From assembly GCA_963855995.1 (NCBI GenBank), contig OY979725.1, positions 11,946,383-12,010,382 of the forward strand: a stretch of 64,000 nt of DNA, written 5' to 3'. The DNA comes from Muricea muricata. Its lineage: Eukaryota > Cnidaria > Anthozoa > Malacalcyonacea > Plexauridae. Below, piece after piece: positions 45,931 through 58,686 of this stretch (positions are counted from its first letter, which is position 1; every line of letters starts with the position of its first letter). A program made the position numbers and the translations under genes. A model generated the notes under the pieces. It was not told the DNA's origin. It saw nothing but the letters and a program-made list of their open reading frames with translations, and searched no databases.

Positions 45931-48600
45931 ATGATTACTTTATCAAAGAAAATACGAGAAGAAAAAAACAAGAAATTGAAAGACAAGGGTTCAAGGCTTC
46001 GGTCTGTCAGGGACATTCTGTTGACAAAAGGTAGATGGGAGTTTGACAAAGATAATCTTTCTGTACGTATATACCTTATGGCGAATCGACACCGAGTTAT
46101 CACAATGAGAAAACAGTGTGAACTATTTCATTATGCCGTTCAATGTTTGTTTAATAGTATATTTCGTATTAAATTTAATTTTTTTGTCATCTGACTCCAT
46201 TATGATTGTCAACATAAGTGGCCCTTCTGTTGTGAAAGTAAAGCTTTCTGAAACTCATTAACCGGTTTTTTTTATTTTAGAAGTACCAGAAATGATGGAG
46301 AATCTACCAGGTCTGTGTGGAAATATTTGTGCTGCAAAAAAAAATAAAGCGTGTCAACTATGTCAGATCTAGGCCATCAGGCACAAGGTTTAGGATTAGA
46401 CTAGGGTTCAATTGTCAGGTTCAAAATTACATCTATTGCAATGTGTCAATTAAGAAACCCCACATATAAAAATGCATCAAGCAATGTAATATTAAAATCA
46501 CAAACAACAAAATGTTTAAGGAATACCATTATTCCTAGCCTATTTTTTAAACTTACCGTATTAACCAATGTAGTTTAATTTCATTAGGCAACTGTCAAGT
46601 AGTTTTCAAAGATCCTGATACTTTAAAAGAATTCGACTTAACAGTTCAACCAGGTATACTGACATTCTCAAGCAATTGACTGCATATTGTGAGTAGATTT
46701 ATTAACAGAATTGAAATGATCGGTTAATTGAAAAGTCTGCAGAGAAACACCCCTAAAGCTGGGTGCGCATGCTGTGATTTTGGTCAGCTGATTTTTGTTT
46801 CCTAACTAAATCGTAAGGTGTGCAACTATTTTTTAGCCCTTTTTGTTGACCAAAATTAAATTATGTGCACCAAGCATAAACAGAATGGGCGTGGTATGTC
46901 TGTGAATGAGTTGATTTAGCAAGACATATTGTCTAATAAATCCTCTCTAATAGATTACTCCATTTGATCCAGGGGGTATTTAAGGTTTTGGGGGTTGGGT
47001 GGGAGCTCCCCCCAATTTCCAAAGTAAGTTGGTTTTTTTTGGGGAGGGGGGATTGCCCCTGCTTTATTTTATTCTGAGGTGGCCTTCAGTATACTATTAA
47101 GTAGAATCAACATGGGAACAGTAAAATAAAGATAAACACAAGCAAGTCATTACAGTGACCTCTGGTGCTAACAATAACCCTGACATGGAGTATCAGAAAC
47201 AAAAGAATGATCACAAATATAATTATGTCACAAGTTCATGGTCTGATCTGGGGGAAATGCTCCCTCCCCCTAAAAAAATTTACTTTGGGTGGGAATTTTG
47301 AATTATTTTTTTTGCTGGGGGGGGGGAATCCCCCTCCCCCTCCCCCCCCCCCCAATAGCCCTGTTTGATTGTGTGTACATATTGACGTACATCTATCAGT
47401 CATGTTATGATCGTAATAGTTGGCACCCCTTCACCTACTAAACAGAGAGGAACTATAGCTTGCCAAATGAGGGACAGTTACTACAAGGTGTTGGGCTCTA
47501 CCAAAAAACAATATAATTAAACACTAGTAAAATATAATTAATAGAGGAAGGATTCTGGTCCGGTGGCACATTTTGCTTTCATATAAGTGTTCCTGAAGAA
47601 TATAACATGAAAGTAAGTTAAGTTTTTATACCTGCACTTTATCAAAGTTTTTCCTTATTAGCAAACATTTATTAACTGAGCACAGACTTAACGGTGTTTT
47701 TTTTATTCACAAAGCCACCACTGGCAAAATGCAAAACAAGGATATGGCATCCCAATATAAATGAGGATGGGCAAATATGCTTAAGGTAATTTTCTACGTA
47801 ACTTTTGAGGATAGTGGTTGGGCGAAACACATATCACATTCAACCTTATTCTTTTATTCTGTTTAATGTTGAAATAACTCACTCAAATTTTCATTCAGCC
47901 TGCTGAGAGAGCACACATTAGATGGGTCAGGATGGGCACCTACCAGGAAACTAAAGGTAATTACCCCCCTACCACCCCATTCCTCCACTCTTGCAGGTCA
48001 ACTTTTAGATAAAGAATGAGTTAGCAATAAATATTACCATCAGTTGCAGAACCAAGCTGTTTTGTATGCACAGAAAGAGTATGCTCCCTCTCTCTTTCAG
48101 CCATCTAATAGACCTTCCTTGCCTCAGACATTTTCAATGATATTTTACCTGTTCTGTTTCATAGGATTTAGTTTGGGGGATAAATTCACTATTCACAGTA
48201 AGCACTCGTACAAAATTTTTTGTCTTGATATGAATTGGAAATTTTTTTTATAACGATTAACACACTTGTACAATCACTATTAATTATCAAGCAATTTTTT
48301 TATTCCTAGGACCTACTAGATTTTGAAGATGCTTTGAACACAGAAGCAGCTCAACAACATAGAGACAGCAAGGTTAGTTTCAAAAAGGCAGCTGTGAAAT
48401 GAACAACATGGGGAATTAAAACTTAATTGCAAGTATAACAGCATTAGCTGAAAAGGATTTCTAGGGTCCATCAACCTTTCTACAATGGTTTTTCTACTTT
48501 GAACAAAATTAGTTGGAGCCAATACCTTTGCATTTTTTTAACTTGACAGGAGGGATTTGAAAGAACAGTAAAGAATTTCATTCACAGCTATGCCTCGTGA
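45931..48600 (+). CDS. UBE2F: UBE2F, NEDD8-conjugating E2 enzyme, nine exons
   Basis: Exons: 45931-46030, 46281-46310, 46588-46653, 47545-47612, 47715-47785, 47899-47956, 48165-48197, 48310-48372, 48550-48600. All phases agree and give 179 residues (human 185). It accepts NEDD8 from the NAE E1 and, with RBX2, neddylates CUL5 in animals studied. The N-terminal extension [11 protein letters not shown] resembles the peptide that docks in the E1. [10 protein letters not shown] starts the UBC fold. [19 protein letters not shown] holds the HPN motif (100-102) and catalytic Cys110. [20 protein letters not shown] and [13 protein letters not shown] are typical of UBE2F rather than UBE2M. It ends FIHSYAS. 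The 30-nt second exon is unusually small. Intron 3 contains G/C-rich low-complexity stretches at 46970-47055 and 47240-47355. Confidence 0.96.
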
Positions 48601-49832
48601 CGAAGGGACAATGACACTTGTGAAAAGTATAATTATATGACTAGAAAAATATTTAAAATTTCTATTCTATAAAAACAGTGTATAATAGTAATTTATAATG
48701 TATTAATACCTGTAATTAATTGCTGACCATTTATTTTGGATAGAATTTCTTGTACATAAATGCTCTATTAACTTAAGCGTCATGTTGAGAACAGAAGATA
48801 AAGTTGTGAGAAATTTAGTTTAAAAAAAAAACGGTATGAACGCATTTTAACTGGTCATTTTTATGAATTTTATCGCTAACTTACACTCAAACATACATAA
48901 GTATGTAAGAGTAGCAAAACAGTAATTTTTCTGGTGTATTTTTTTCATTCCAGACAATTTGTAATAGTTTTTTGGCAAAATGGCTTATGAATCAATTACT
49001 TATCTCAGATTCTACTGACCGATTAATTACTGCTCTCAATTTCTATGCGTTGATAGTTGATTCGGGCTTCGCCCTCATCAACTATCACCACATAGAAATC
49101 TCGAGGTCGTAATCTAATTGTTAAATAGAGCATAATTACTTTACGATATTTGTTAAAAAAGAACTACTGGCAAAGTCACATTCAGTTGTAGTGTAAATAC
49201 TGAAAACTTTATACATAAAATAAATGTTTTATTCATGAAGCAAATTATTTTTGAAATGTCATACCCAATGGTAATTTTTTTAACCATACTCACAAACTGA
49301 ATATGGTTAAAATTATTTGATGCGTTTACCATCAAGCTGTCTCCTTTGTCTTCCATACATGCTAAAGAAAATCTTGGTAGATTTTCGTACAAATATTTAA
49401 CAATTACGCCATGGGCTCGAATCGTACTGTAGTTGATGATGAACATTTCCCAACCGTTCCTGGCTTGAATTTCGAATGATTTCACTCGAATTAATTTACG
49501 ACACATTTACCCTTAAGAAATTACTCAACATCATAACTGATTTACCCCCGACTTTTTTTTCTCATCAATTGAGAATTTCGATGGTTCAGTCTTCTTGGAA
49601 CAAGTTGGTAATTCAATAAAATAATACTAAAACTACAATCAATTATCTCTACGCATCCACCTGGTACATTCATTATTAAAAGGGCAGTGAACTGCTCGTC
49701 AATGTTTGTGAATAACTATTTATGACATATTTTGTGCTTTAGTTGATCTTTAAAATTTTTAAATATTTTCATACAGTTAATATAAATAATTACTTTTGCA
49801 TTTATATCTTTCGGTACCTCGCAAGACATTCG
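48601..49832. other. Convergent intergenic region between UBE2F and ITPRID-like gene
   Basis: Mostly AT-rich. At 49035-49110 there is a hairpin-forming segment, GATAGTTGAT-TCGGGCTTCGCCCTC-ATCAACTATC, with an outer TTTCTATG/CATAGAAAT pair. A 117-codon frame at 49153-49506 (-) has no recognised family. Confidence 0.55.
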
Positions 49833-52800
49833 TCAAGATTTAGTCCGCAGAAATTCATCGAAACATTTTCTGATTTCCGATCTGACTTCGCTCAGAATCT
49901 CTTCTTTCATCTGAAAATACATATTAGCAAGTGGATTTTAGAATTCAAAGTTTGTGCAGGAACATCACTTTGACTATTTCAAAAAACAACAAAACCCCAT
50001 TACCGATGCATTTTGTTCAACGCTATCTTGTCGCAATTGCTGCATTTCTTTCCTCAGTTTCATGACGTCAGTATGACGTAATACATCCGGGGTTTCGGAG
50101 CACAGACTCGGCTCACGTGACTCGCTTGGCGACGACGTCGGCGATACGGCTGAGCTTGACAACGAGTTGAACATTTTGAGTTGCTCTTGGAGTAGCTGTC
50201 GTGTCTTGAAATAAAAATAGTAATGTTTTTAGCCTTTATGAGCCTGCGTTCCCGTTTTCCAGTCCATTTCATTGTCTACATGTGTAAAGCCCCTCTTAAA
50301 AAAAACATTTTCTAATTTTCTTTGACAAATTTCAGATGTCATTTTTTCACGGTCAGAAAAGTTTCGACATATTAAATTTGTCAAAGAAAATTTGATTGTG
50401 TAAAAGGAGCTTTAAAATGAACAACCTGCTCATGGTTGATGAACACAGCATTGAGCAATATGTTTTGCTAGCCAAATTGTTCAATGTTCTCAATATCCAA
50501 AACGGCACATTTCGAATCATGACGAATAATTGCCCTTACCCGAAAAACACTGAACATGACCCTCTGTACAAGTTACATTCTGTAAAAATATTTTTGACAA
50601 CATTGATCAACAGATTGTAGACAACAATGAACAATGTTGGCAGCAAAACATGGTTCTGCTTTGTTTTCATGAACCCTGAATAAGTTGTTCGTTTTTACGT
50701 CGTGTTCGCTATTGAAACATGGGCTTACTATATCTGAGAAATCGCTTTCTCGTCGATGTCCTTCTGGCCGCTCTTCTTTACCATCAGGTTGATTTTTCTG
50801 TTTGAAAAAAGAGTGTAAGACAACTGAGTGTGATAAAAACCTTAAACAACATGATAACTGATAGGACTATGTGCCCACGAGGTCGTCTCCGAGCGGTTTC
50901 ACAGCAGTCAAAATGATATGAACTATAACAATTCTGATCGCATGAAGTTTTTCGTTTTTGTCATTAGACGAGGTTCACGCTGGTTTTTATTGAATTGTGC
51001 AAACAAGTTGAGAGCTTTTTGAAAGGATTCGGAATGAAATTGCTCGGAAACGACACCGTGTGCACTTAGCCTAAAAAAGCAAAAATGAGAGCACTAGTCT
51101 AGCAAACTGAAAGAAAATACGTTTCGCTTACAACTCTTGTCAACTGTCCCTGAAGTCGTAAAATATATTCCTCCAAACGTTTTAGTTCGTTTTGAATGGA
51201 CTCGAGTAGTTTTTCACTTGATCGTACTTGCAGTCTAAAGTCCAGAAAGAGAATGTCAACAAAAAAAAGTGGATTTACGCATTTAAAGCCCTCGCCAAAC
51301 CGTTGCAACGTCCTGCAACCTTTGTCGTGTTAACGTGTTGCGACCGTTTGACAACCTTGTTGCATAATGTTCTACGGTGCCGCATTGTGTTGCAAATGAC
51401 GCAATATTTATTGATGTTTTGACCGTTTGTCAGTGAGTATTTCATGTTGCACTAACCATGTTGTGTTCGTTTGGCAAATAGTCGGCCACATATAGTTGCA
51501 TGATGTTGCAAATACGTTTTGCAACGGTTTGACCATGCCTAAAGATATCCATATAACTGGAAATTTTGAGCAATGTGGACAGACACGGCCTACCATTACA
51601 ATCAAAGTAACATATGTAAATAAGGTACGAGCCTTTTAGGTCGTTTTTCAGAGCACATCACAGTTTCGACAGAGGAAGCTAACTGCATCAAATGTATACC
51701 AGCTTTATACATTTTCACACCTTTCAGAGAATTCTGCAACTCGTCAAGCTCTTCCTGGAGTGAACAAAAACAATAAAGCAATTTGTAACTACTTATCACT
51801 CTGAATAAAATTTGCACTTCACAACAGGTTCCTTCGAGCCGCATGCTTGATTTCAAAAATTTGAAATCAGTAGCAGCATGACAAATGATTTTTTCGGGTC
51901 TTAAACTGTCACCTTGCGTGTTTGAAGGCATTGTTTCCCCATTAGTTTGAAATTCTAAAACCTTTAATACCTCAACGCTTTTGCCAGTACTGAGATGAGC
52001 GCCGCCATACTTAGTTGTGGAATCGTCCTCCTTCTTTGAACCGAGACTATCATCACTGCACGAATTTCTTGTCTGTCTCTCATTTTTTCTACTTTGGCTA
52101 AAACTGCACTGTTCGTTCGAGTTCTCCACCTGCCCAAGCGACAGTAACGAGGTTTTTCGTTTTTCACAATCTTCAAAACAATCGTCACATTCTTGTATTG
52201 TACTAGTTCTGACGTTTTCCGAACCATCACAAGGTCGAGAAATACTCGTAATACTTTTCGAACAAGCGTTCTTGGTTTTATTCGAACATTCTAAACTTAG
52301 GTTTGAGAAACACGAGATTGTTGGGCAACGATTTTTCCCAAGCACAGTAACTTGCTGGGTTTTTCTACTGCATTGGCAGACAGTTACAGTCGCTTTATTA
52401 TTACTAGGTGTTTTGCGAGTTCTCGCTAAAACCTTCCGCGTGTTTTTCGGTCTTCCCTTGTCCGAAAACTGCACTTGCGATTTTCTAATGTTTTCAACGG
52501 TCGCCCAGTTCTTGGTACCATACAAATTAATCTGCGTGGCGTTTGTCCTTTTGCCGTTACTGGAGACCTTATTCTTCGATATGGCCTCAGTTTTCTTGGA
52601 TTTCTCAGGCAATATCAAGGGTAATAGTTTATCAATATCAGGGGGGATGATTGTTGAGATTTTTCGGCCTTTTTCGACCGGCTCGGAAATGGTAACTGTT
52701 GGGATGCGTAGGGGAAAACGTTTTGGAATCGCTTCTGAATCTGAGTGCTCACCATTTGTCAATTTCTCACAGTTGGTAAAGTCTGGACTTGTGCTAATCG

Positions 52801-55800
52801 TCGAAACGCGTTCCGACGACAAGTTCCGATCATCTTCGGCAACTGACAGATAAGAAGACAAAGTCGGCACCGAATGTTCTGCGGACGAACACCACTGATC
52901 GCTGGTGATAGCTGGAATGTTTTCAACAGTCGTATTGATTTCCGAAATCAAGGGCGGTGAACTCCATGGATTGACTGGACTACTCTCACTCTGCTGAATG
53001 TCGGCAAGTGAAGGTGTTGAACTCCATGGATTAACTGGACTACCCTCACTCTGCTGAATGTCGGCAAGTGAAGGTGTTGAATTCCATGGATTAACTGGAC
53101 TACCCTCACTCTGCTGAATGTCGGCAAGTGAAGGTGTTGAGCCCCACGGATTAACTGTATTGTCATCTCGAGTTTTGTCAATCCAGTCCCCGTTATAACC
53201 TACAAAGCAGACAAGATTATCGAAATAATCAAAATCATAGCCAAAATCATAGCCAAAATTATAGCCAACCAGCCGTTCAATAAAAAACATCTCTTGGACG
53301 ACTAATTATATTTTACTCTCGCGAGAGGTGCGCTTGTCTCAATTGACGCAAAGATCTTCCAATAACATAGTTAATTTGGTTAACAATGTATTCTCGATTA
53401 AGTAAGTCTTTGTACCATCTAATAGTTTTCCCTGCACTAAAATGTCAAAATCTCATAGTTTAATAGCCTAATTTCAAACTCTGGCTAAGATCCTGCAAGT
53501 AACATAAAACAAAACCAACCTCGATCGACCTCTCCGGGTATATTACCCGTAGGCATGTTATCCCCACAATCATCGCAGAGAATCCCGTGATCGTCACAAC
53601 GAACTGCTTCAGAATTGGTTGGTTCTTCGTCTTCGCTTGGCCCCCAGAGATCGCACAACGACGGTATTTTCGCCATGTTGTCCGGGCCATCCTGACTGTC
53701 TGCTTTCAACGTTGAACGAGCACTTTCAAAACTCGCTCTCATCGGACTTAAACTGGCACTGCCCTGAGAAGAGAGTTCAGTCTCTTCCGTTACAGGTTCA
53801 AGGTAGGTGCCAAACTTCGGATGAAAGGTCCTAGGAGGTCGTGAAGGGTTCTCCTCTTTTGATTCGTCTTGAGGAGGTTCGTTGTTCAGAGATCCTCCTT
53901 CCTCGCCGTCAGTGGAGTCACTAGGGTCCTCCTTTTGGTTCCAAAACTTTTTAGGAATATCATCAAATCTTGCCATGACCCATGGAGGAACTTCAGAATT
54001 CTACATGCATAAACAGATATGATTAAGTTAGTTTGAATCCCTAGGAAGAGTTAACAGGTTGCTAGAAACGGTACAAACATGATGCAAGTTGTGGAGTTTA
54101 CGAGCTTCATTCAAGTTCCTTATCAAGTGGCATCAAGAGTTGAACAGAAAGTCTTCAACTTACAGCAGAATTGTTATCATTAAGCCGGAGAAAGAGATGT
54201 GAACGCTTCCTGATATCGACTTGATGACGGCAAGAAAACAAGCATGTGGCAGACTTGTTGAGCCGACTTACCGTGCACATCCCGTCTTCGCAATCGTCTT
54301 GGACACTGCTTAGAAACTGTTCTGAATCTACGCCGTCACAAATCGTGCCAGTACTGATAAACCTACGAGGTATCCTATCGAGGACGGTTGGGCCACGAAA
54401 TCCTAAACCTTTCAATACGTCTTCAGGATCGCTTTCTCTTGCCGTCAGCAGGCTTGAAACACTGGGAGACAATGAACAGTGTTTAATAAAGAAAATGTTT
54501 GCCTAAATTCATGAAATATTTTCTGCCAGCAAGACGTTTCAACGTCATGCAAACAAGACGTAAACAAGTTTTAATACGCGGCTTAACATATGAATATTCA
54601 CTTTAAAGAAGTCGAAATACGTCTTTGGTATAGAAGCCTCTTTAAGACAACGCACTTTTTGTGTGACAAATGTAAAATGTGACTACTAAACTCTATCGCT
54701 CACGATTTATACCGAAGCTGAGTTTAGAATTTCTTGACGTATGTGAACGAGTGGGTTAATAAGGAATGTTCTGAGTGGAGGATTCCTTAGCAAAAATGAT
54801 TTCTAACTAGTTCACACCCATCGACAGGTATCTTCGCACCAGTAGAAGTTGCTGCATAAGGCGAATTAAAAAGCAGAGCCGTTTCTGCGGACAGGCTCTC
54901 ATATTTACGCTGTATATTACATGCCGGATAATGCCCTATCCAAATATCGGCAATGCAAGTAGAATTATACAGAATTGGTGAAGTATCTCAGTGATTTACA
55001 AGCGTCCTATAATAGAAACTAATACAGTTCTCTTCAAACCTTGTGACAGAAGACAGTCCAGAGGTGTCGCTGTCCAAGGATCTGTCGTACGACAAACGAT
55101 TGGTTAAAAATGACCTCCGTCCCGTCCAAGAATACCATCTGTTATAACTGCTGTCAGAATCACTATCTCGACTAAAATTAAAATAACCAAAATTCATATC
55201 ATGGACATAAATGACGTCAATCCCACACCTAGCACCGATTGTCGGTTGCATTCACTCAATAGAAATCAATTACAAACACACAAGTATATGAACAAAATTT
55301 CGACGTTGCCACGGCGAAGGTCCTCCGTCAGATAGCACCAACGTCAAAGAACCTTTGCTCAAAGGTTTAAATCTGTTTTATCATTTAAGCTAGAGCAAGA
55401 TCTTGTGCTTCCGTGTGCTTTTCACTGAACTACCTACACCAGCAAAGTTAGTTGTAGCGAATTAACTCTCACTCCCTAAAATTTCGCGCCATTTTGGGGT
55501 AAATCCTACCCCCCCCCCCCCTCAAATGACTTCGAAGCCTTTAAAATGACTTAAATTTTAGAACGTACAATAATAAAGGCATTAATAAAGACAGACAAGC
55601 CATTTGTGACTTGACAGTACAACGCAGTTTTTTCATTATCACCAGACAGCTAATTTATTCCTGCTTGAACATTTTCCAGTACTTACAACTGAGTGCCATA
55701 TATAACACTTCGAGTTGTCGGATTCTAAATTGTCCTCAGAAACGAACGTTTAATCACCGGTCAAGTCCAGACACCAAACCACTCACCTCGAAAGTGTTTC

Positions 55801-58686
55801 AACGCAACAAAGAAATGGGAACTCTTTAAACTCGCGGAGCTTTTATTCATACAAATTAACCGCAACGTAATTTCTACTTGTTATATACTGACAGTAGATT
55901 GCCATGGAAAATCCAGACAAATTTGAAAAACATCTGCGATAAAAACATCTTTGCTAACGCTTCGTTGTATATACAACGACACAGCTGGGAGGGCAATGAA
56001 TGATATTGAAAAACAGCGAACTGTTTTCGTTACACGACGGCGTGAGCTTTGATGACGCAAAGTGGCAGGTAACGATGATGCAAGCTTGTCGATGAAACTC
56101 AGATGATAAATGTCCAGCGTAATTTTTAATTGGAATACCTTATGTGACGGATCCTGATGAAAAGTTCAGTATTACGTCCTTGTAAAATAAAAGACAAAGT
56201 GTCTACTGTGCGCAGTGAGGTAAGATAAAATCGAGCGGAGAAGATTAGTGGCATGGCTACACGTGGAATTAATTTTTCACTTTCGAGTCTCGTATCGTCA
56301 TCCTAAAGCCTATAATTTTAACGTGTAGTATTGTACCGTCTGCCGATGCAGTATTGTTGGAGAAGTCTTGTGCAATATTGAATGAAGCATATTGAATGCA
56401 TAGATGAATGTGATAAATGAATGTGATAAATGAATGTGATAAATGAATGTGATAAATGAATGTGATAAATGAATGTGGATGTCATATGGAACGTTGTTGC
56501 CTCAAATTTTTTTATGTGATCTATTAGGAGAATGTATATGTTAGAAGAAAAATCGCCTTGTGATTGCAAAGATGTGGAACACCCGAAGAAAAAGTCGAAA
56601 AGCAGTGACAAGCTTGTGATTCAACTTTGTGAAGCCAAAGACTGCATTGCATTTGCACAGGTAAGCATAATCAGCATGTTCAATGAAAAAGCCAAAGCTC
56701 ACGTCTCGCTACGCTCAGACAATTACAATGTTACTTTTTCAATTTACCTAAAACGAACTAATATTAATATTTTTTCCAGGCTAGCACTCTAGGGTCGGTT
56801 GTACGAAAGGTTGATAGCGCCATTCACCAGGGGGCAGTTGCATAAAACTCTTAATAACTTTTTTACTCACTGTTTTGTGGTTAAATAGTGATTTATTTTT
56901 ACAAAATACCTTGTTCTGGTTGGTCGATGTTTCCACTAATCATAGTTAACTTTGATCACTTTTTTATACACCCAGCCCCAGGCAGTGATTTTTCTAACTA
57001 CCACAAAAATCATGCACAAAAGGCAATGACACCAGTGCACTATTGAACTCACAAGAGATAAATTAAAAGTAGCTTTAACTTGAAAATGCTGAACTTCAAT
57101 ATGGGTTTTACCAGCTACTGAACATGTTTCGAATGCTTAAAAAATCACTATCCCTTGGAAAGGACAATTCCCCTTTCGTACAACCGACACATGTTTGTCA
57201 TTCCAGTGTGCCTATACGCGACTGTAGCAACTTTAACAATGTCGTAAAATATTTCACGGCTTGGTAAGATTCCACTTACGGTGAATTGCTCACCTTAACG
57301 AAGCAGCGTGTTTGTGAGTTCTTTGTTTTTTTGGAAGGTCATTCGCTTCTTCGCCAAGTTGCAAATCGTCCGGGTCGCTGCATGAAGCTGGAAAATGGGC
57401 AATAATGCGCAATCACTAACAGCAAATATTACATACGTCACATGGGAATTATCGACTTATAAATGACGTACTAGTCCTTAGATGATCCTAGAAACGGTGA
57501 CCTATTTGGCCAGAGAATATAAGAATATAGTCCTGCCACGTCAATATAAACGATTTTTTTGGAAAAACGCATTGCAAACAATATATTACTCAAGATTTGA
57601 GTGAATAATTCACCTGGAAATTTCATTCATGTTTATGATAACCAATTTGATGTCTTTATTAAAGTGATACACAAGGGGTAAAAGAATCAGAGTACATGCA
57701 CTAATGCAGTCACTCAAAGCGTTTTCTGCAATGTTGCTAAATTTATATGATTTCATCATCTTTCCTGCTTTGTGCTTCATAGAGTATTTCTTTGCATAAT
57801 CCCTGCTTAAAACCTCGACAAAGTCTGATAATTTTTCTTGTCAATTAGACAGCACTAGCAAGCGAGTGTTTGAAAGGGTCCGACCTAGACTACCGATGTT
57901 CACTTAAGGTGGCTCCCAGCAGTTTTTCACCTCATAACCAATGGATAGCTTTTACCTAGGGGAGGGGGGGGGGGAGTATTGAGAACTGACTGAATTACCT
58001 GAGTGGGCACAGCCATGACTGTCATGACCTGAATCATAGAAGGCAACATTGTGTTCTTTCAAAGATTTAATCCACAGTGCTACAGACGACGAGCCTGAGG
58101 TCATGTTTTCATCACCTAAATTATAAAGAAACTGTTACTAGGGACTGATTTTAACAATGCAACAGTTTCATGCTACTCCTTATTTGGGATATGTTCTTGG
58201 GTAATGTACACCATCACACTCAAATTTCATTTTCACCTGTGGTTTTACTGATTAACAGAATAGTGATGTTCAGCAGTCATTTTATGGCAAATTGCATGAT
58301 GTAAAATTGATCTTATAAATGACAGTTTTTAATGATGCTGTACAACATAAATGTTGACCAGTGCATAATTTGTAATCTTCATGTTAGCAAGATACATCTT
58401 CCAGCCAATCAATCAATCAATCAATCAATCAACTAAAGAATAACCAAATGACCCACCAAGCAAATAATCGACAAAACAACAATCTGATTATCCGGTATAA
58501 ACCCTGTTCATAATATTTCTCATAATACTCACTTTTAGATTTGAGTACTTCATCAGAAATATCATCTTCCAAAGTCAAAACAAGAGGATCGCCTGTGTCT
58601 CCGTTCTGCATTGCTTTCTGTCTGTGCAACTCAAGAAAAGCTTCGCTGAAGATTATGGGCTCCAAGGGTGGCTCTATAACGAGCAT
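49833..58686 (-). CDS. ITPR-interacting-domain protein (KRAP/SSFA2-TESPA1 family), twelve exons
   Basis: Exons 5' to 3': 58533-58686, 57999-58115, 57294-57387, 55040-55171, 54272-54461, 53520-54000, 51971-53199, 51633-51754, 51132-51234, 50729-50797, 50004-50204, 49833-49910. Phases agree and give 989 residues. The weakest point is the exon 8 donor, modelled as AAAAG|GCTCGT. Family members anchor IP3 receptors. Support: LTLEDDISDE and VALWIKSLKEH near the N-terminus; in exon 5 SDPEDVLKGLGFRGPTVLDR, IPRRF, then GVDSEQFL, matching the ITPR-interacting domain; a C-terminal coiled coil (EELDELQNSLKG, LESIQNELKRLEEYILRL, MKLRKEMQQLRQD) and a terminal helix MKEEILSEVRSEIRKCFDEF. Exon 7 is a long Ser/Thr-rich low-complexity region opening with four 20-residue repeats. 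An in-frame stop precedes the first Met. Tandem with the BAHD1-like gene. Confidence 0.8.
50240..50400. repeat. MITE remnants in ITPRID-like intron 10
   Basis: TTTTCCAGTCCATTTCATTGTCTA is an end of the 32825-33327 family. Next to it GTAAAGCCCCTCTT...TCTTTGACAAATTT pairs with AAATTTGTCAAAGA...GTAAAAGGAGCTTT, a second small foldback of about 120 bp. Confidence 0.6.
50410..50695. mobile_element. Short foldback element, copy B (copy A at 12482-12728)
   Basis: Diverged relative: GAACAACCTGCTCATGG..., ATATGTTTTGCTAGCC, TTGTTCAATGTTCTCAA and, at the right, GACAACATTGATCAACA, GTTGGCAGCAAAACATGG, AAGTTGTTCG. The pairing of the two arms is still evident. Confidence 0.7.
51296..51540. repeat. TTGCAAC-type foldback repeat, copy B, in ITPRID-like intron 8
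   Basis: AAACCGTTGCAACGTCCTGC at the left is inverted against TTTTGCAACGGTTTGACC at the right. Shares the blocks ACCTTGTTGCATAATGTT and GTCGGCCACA with 43402-43690. Confidence 0.7.
52950..53160 (-). repeat. Coding 60-bp minisatellite in ITPRID-like exon 7
   Basis: Three near-perfect 60-bp units plus a partial fourth encode NPWxSTPSLADIQQSEGSPV. The last copy degenerates to NPWSSPPLISEIN. The frame is preserved throughout because the unit is a multiple of three. Confidence 0.95.
54045..54265. repeat. ACTTG/TTATCATTAAGCC-type dispersed repeat in ITPRID-like intron 5
   Basis: CTTACAGCAGAATTGTTATCATTAAGCCGGAGAAAGAGATGTG and GATATCGACTTGATGACGGC are diverged relatives of 30370-30600 and 35735-35958. 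The right edge runs to within a few bases of exon 5's donor. Confidence 0.55.
56400..56480. repeat. 13-bp tandem repeat in ITPRID-like intron 3
   Basis: Five consecutive copies of GAATGTGATAAAT and a partial sixth. Confidence 0.95.
56790..57190. mobile_element. GGTCGGTTGTACGAAAG-type inverted-repeat element
   Basis: TAGGGTCGGTTGTACGAAAGG at the left is inverted against CTTTCGTACAACCGACAC at the right, about 390 bp apart. The inner CATTCACCAG/AAAATCACTATCC region is diverged. Related to the ends at 41745 and 63570. Confidence 0.7.
58397..58433. repeat. (AATC)n tetranucleotide repeat
   Basis: CCAATCAATCAATCAATCAATCAATCAAC in intron 1 of the ITPRID-like gene. Confidence 0.9.

Noticed and set aside
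52017..52853. 278-codon frame on the plus strand
   Set aside because: Antisense shadow of ITPRID-like exon 7, Phe/Ser/Leu-rich as expected for the complement of a Ser/Glu/Lys-rich exon.
53460..53690. CxxC-like cluster CDDHGILCDDCGD read as a zinc finger in the ITPRID-like protein
   Set aside because: Only three cysteines, no matching second half; treated as low-complexity acidic sequence.
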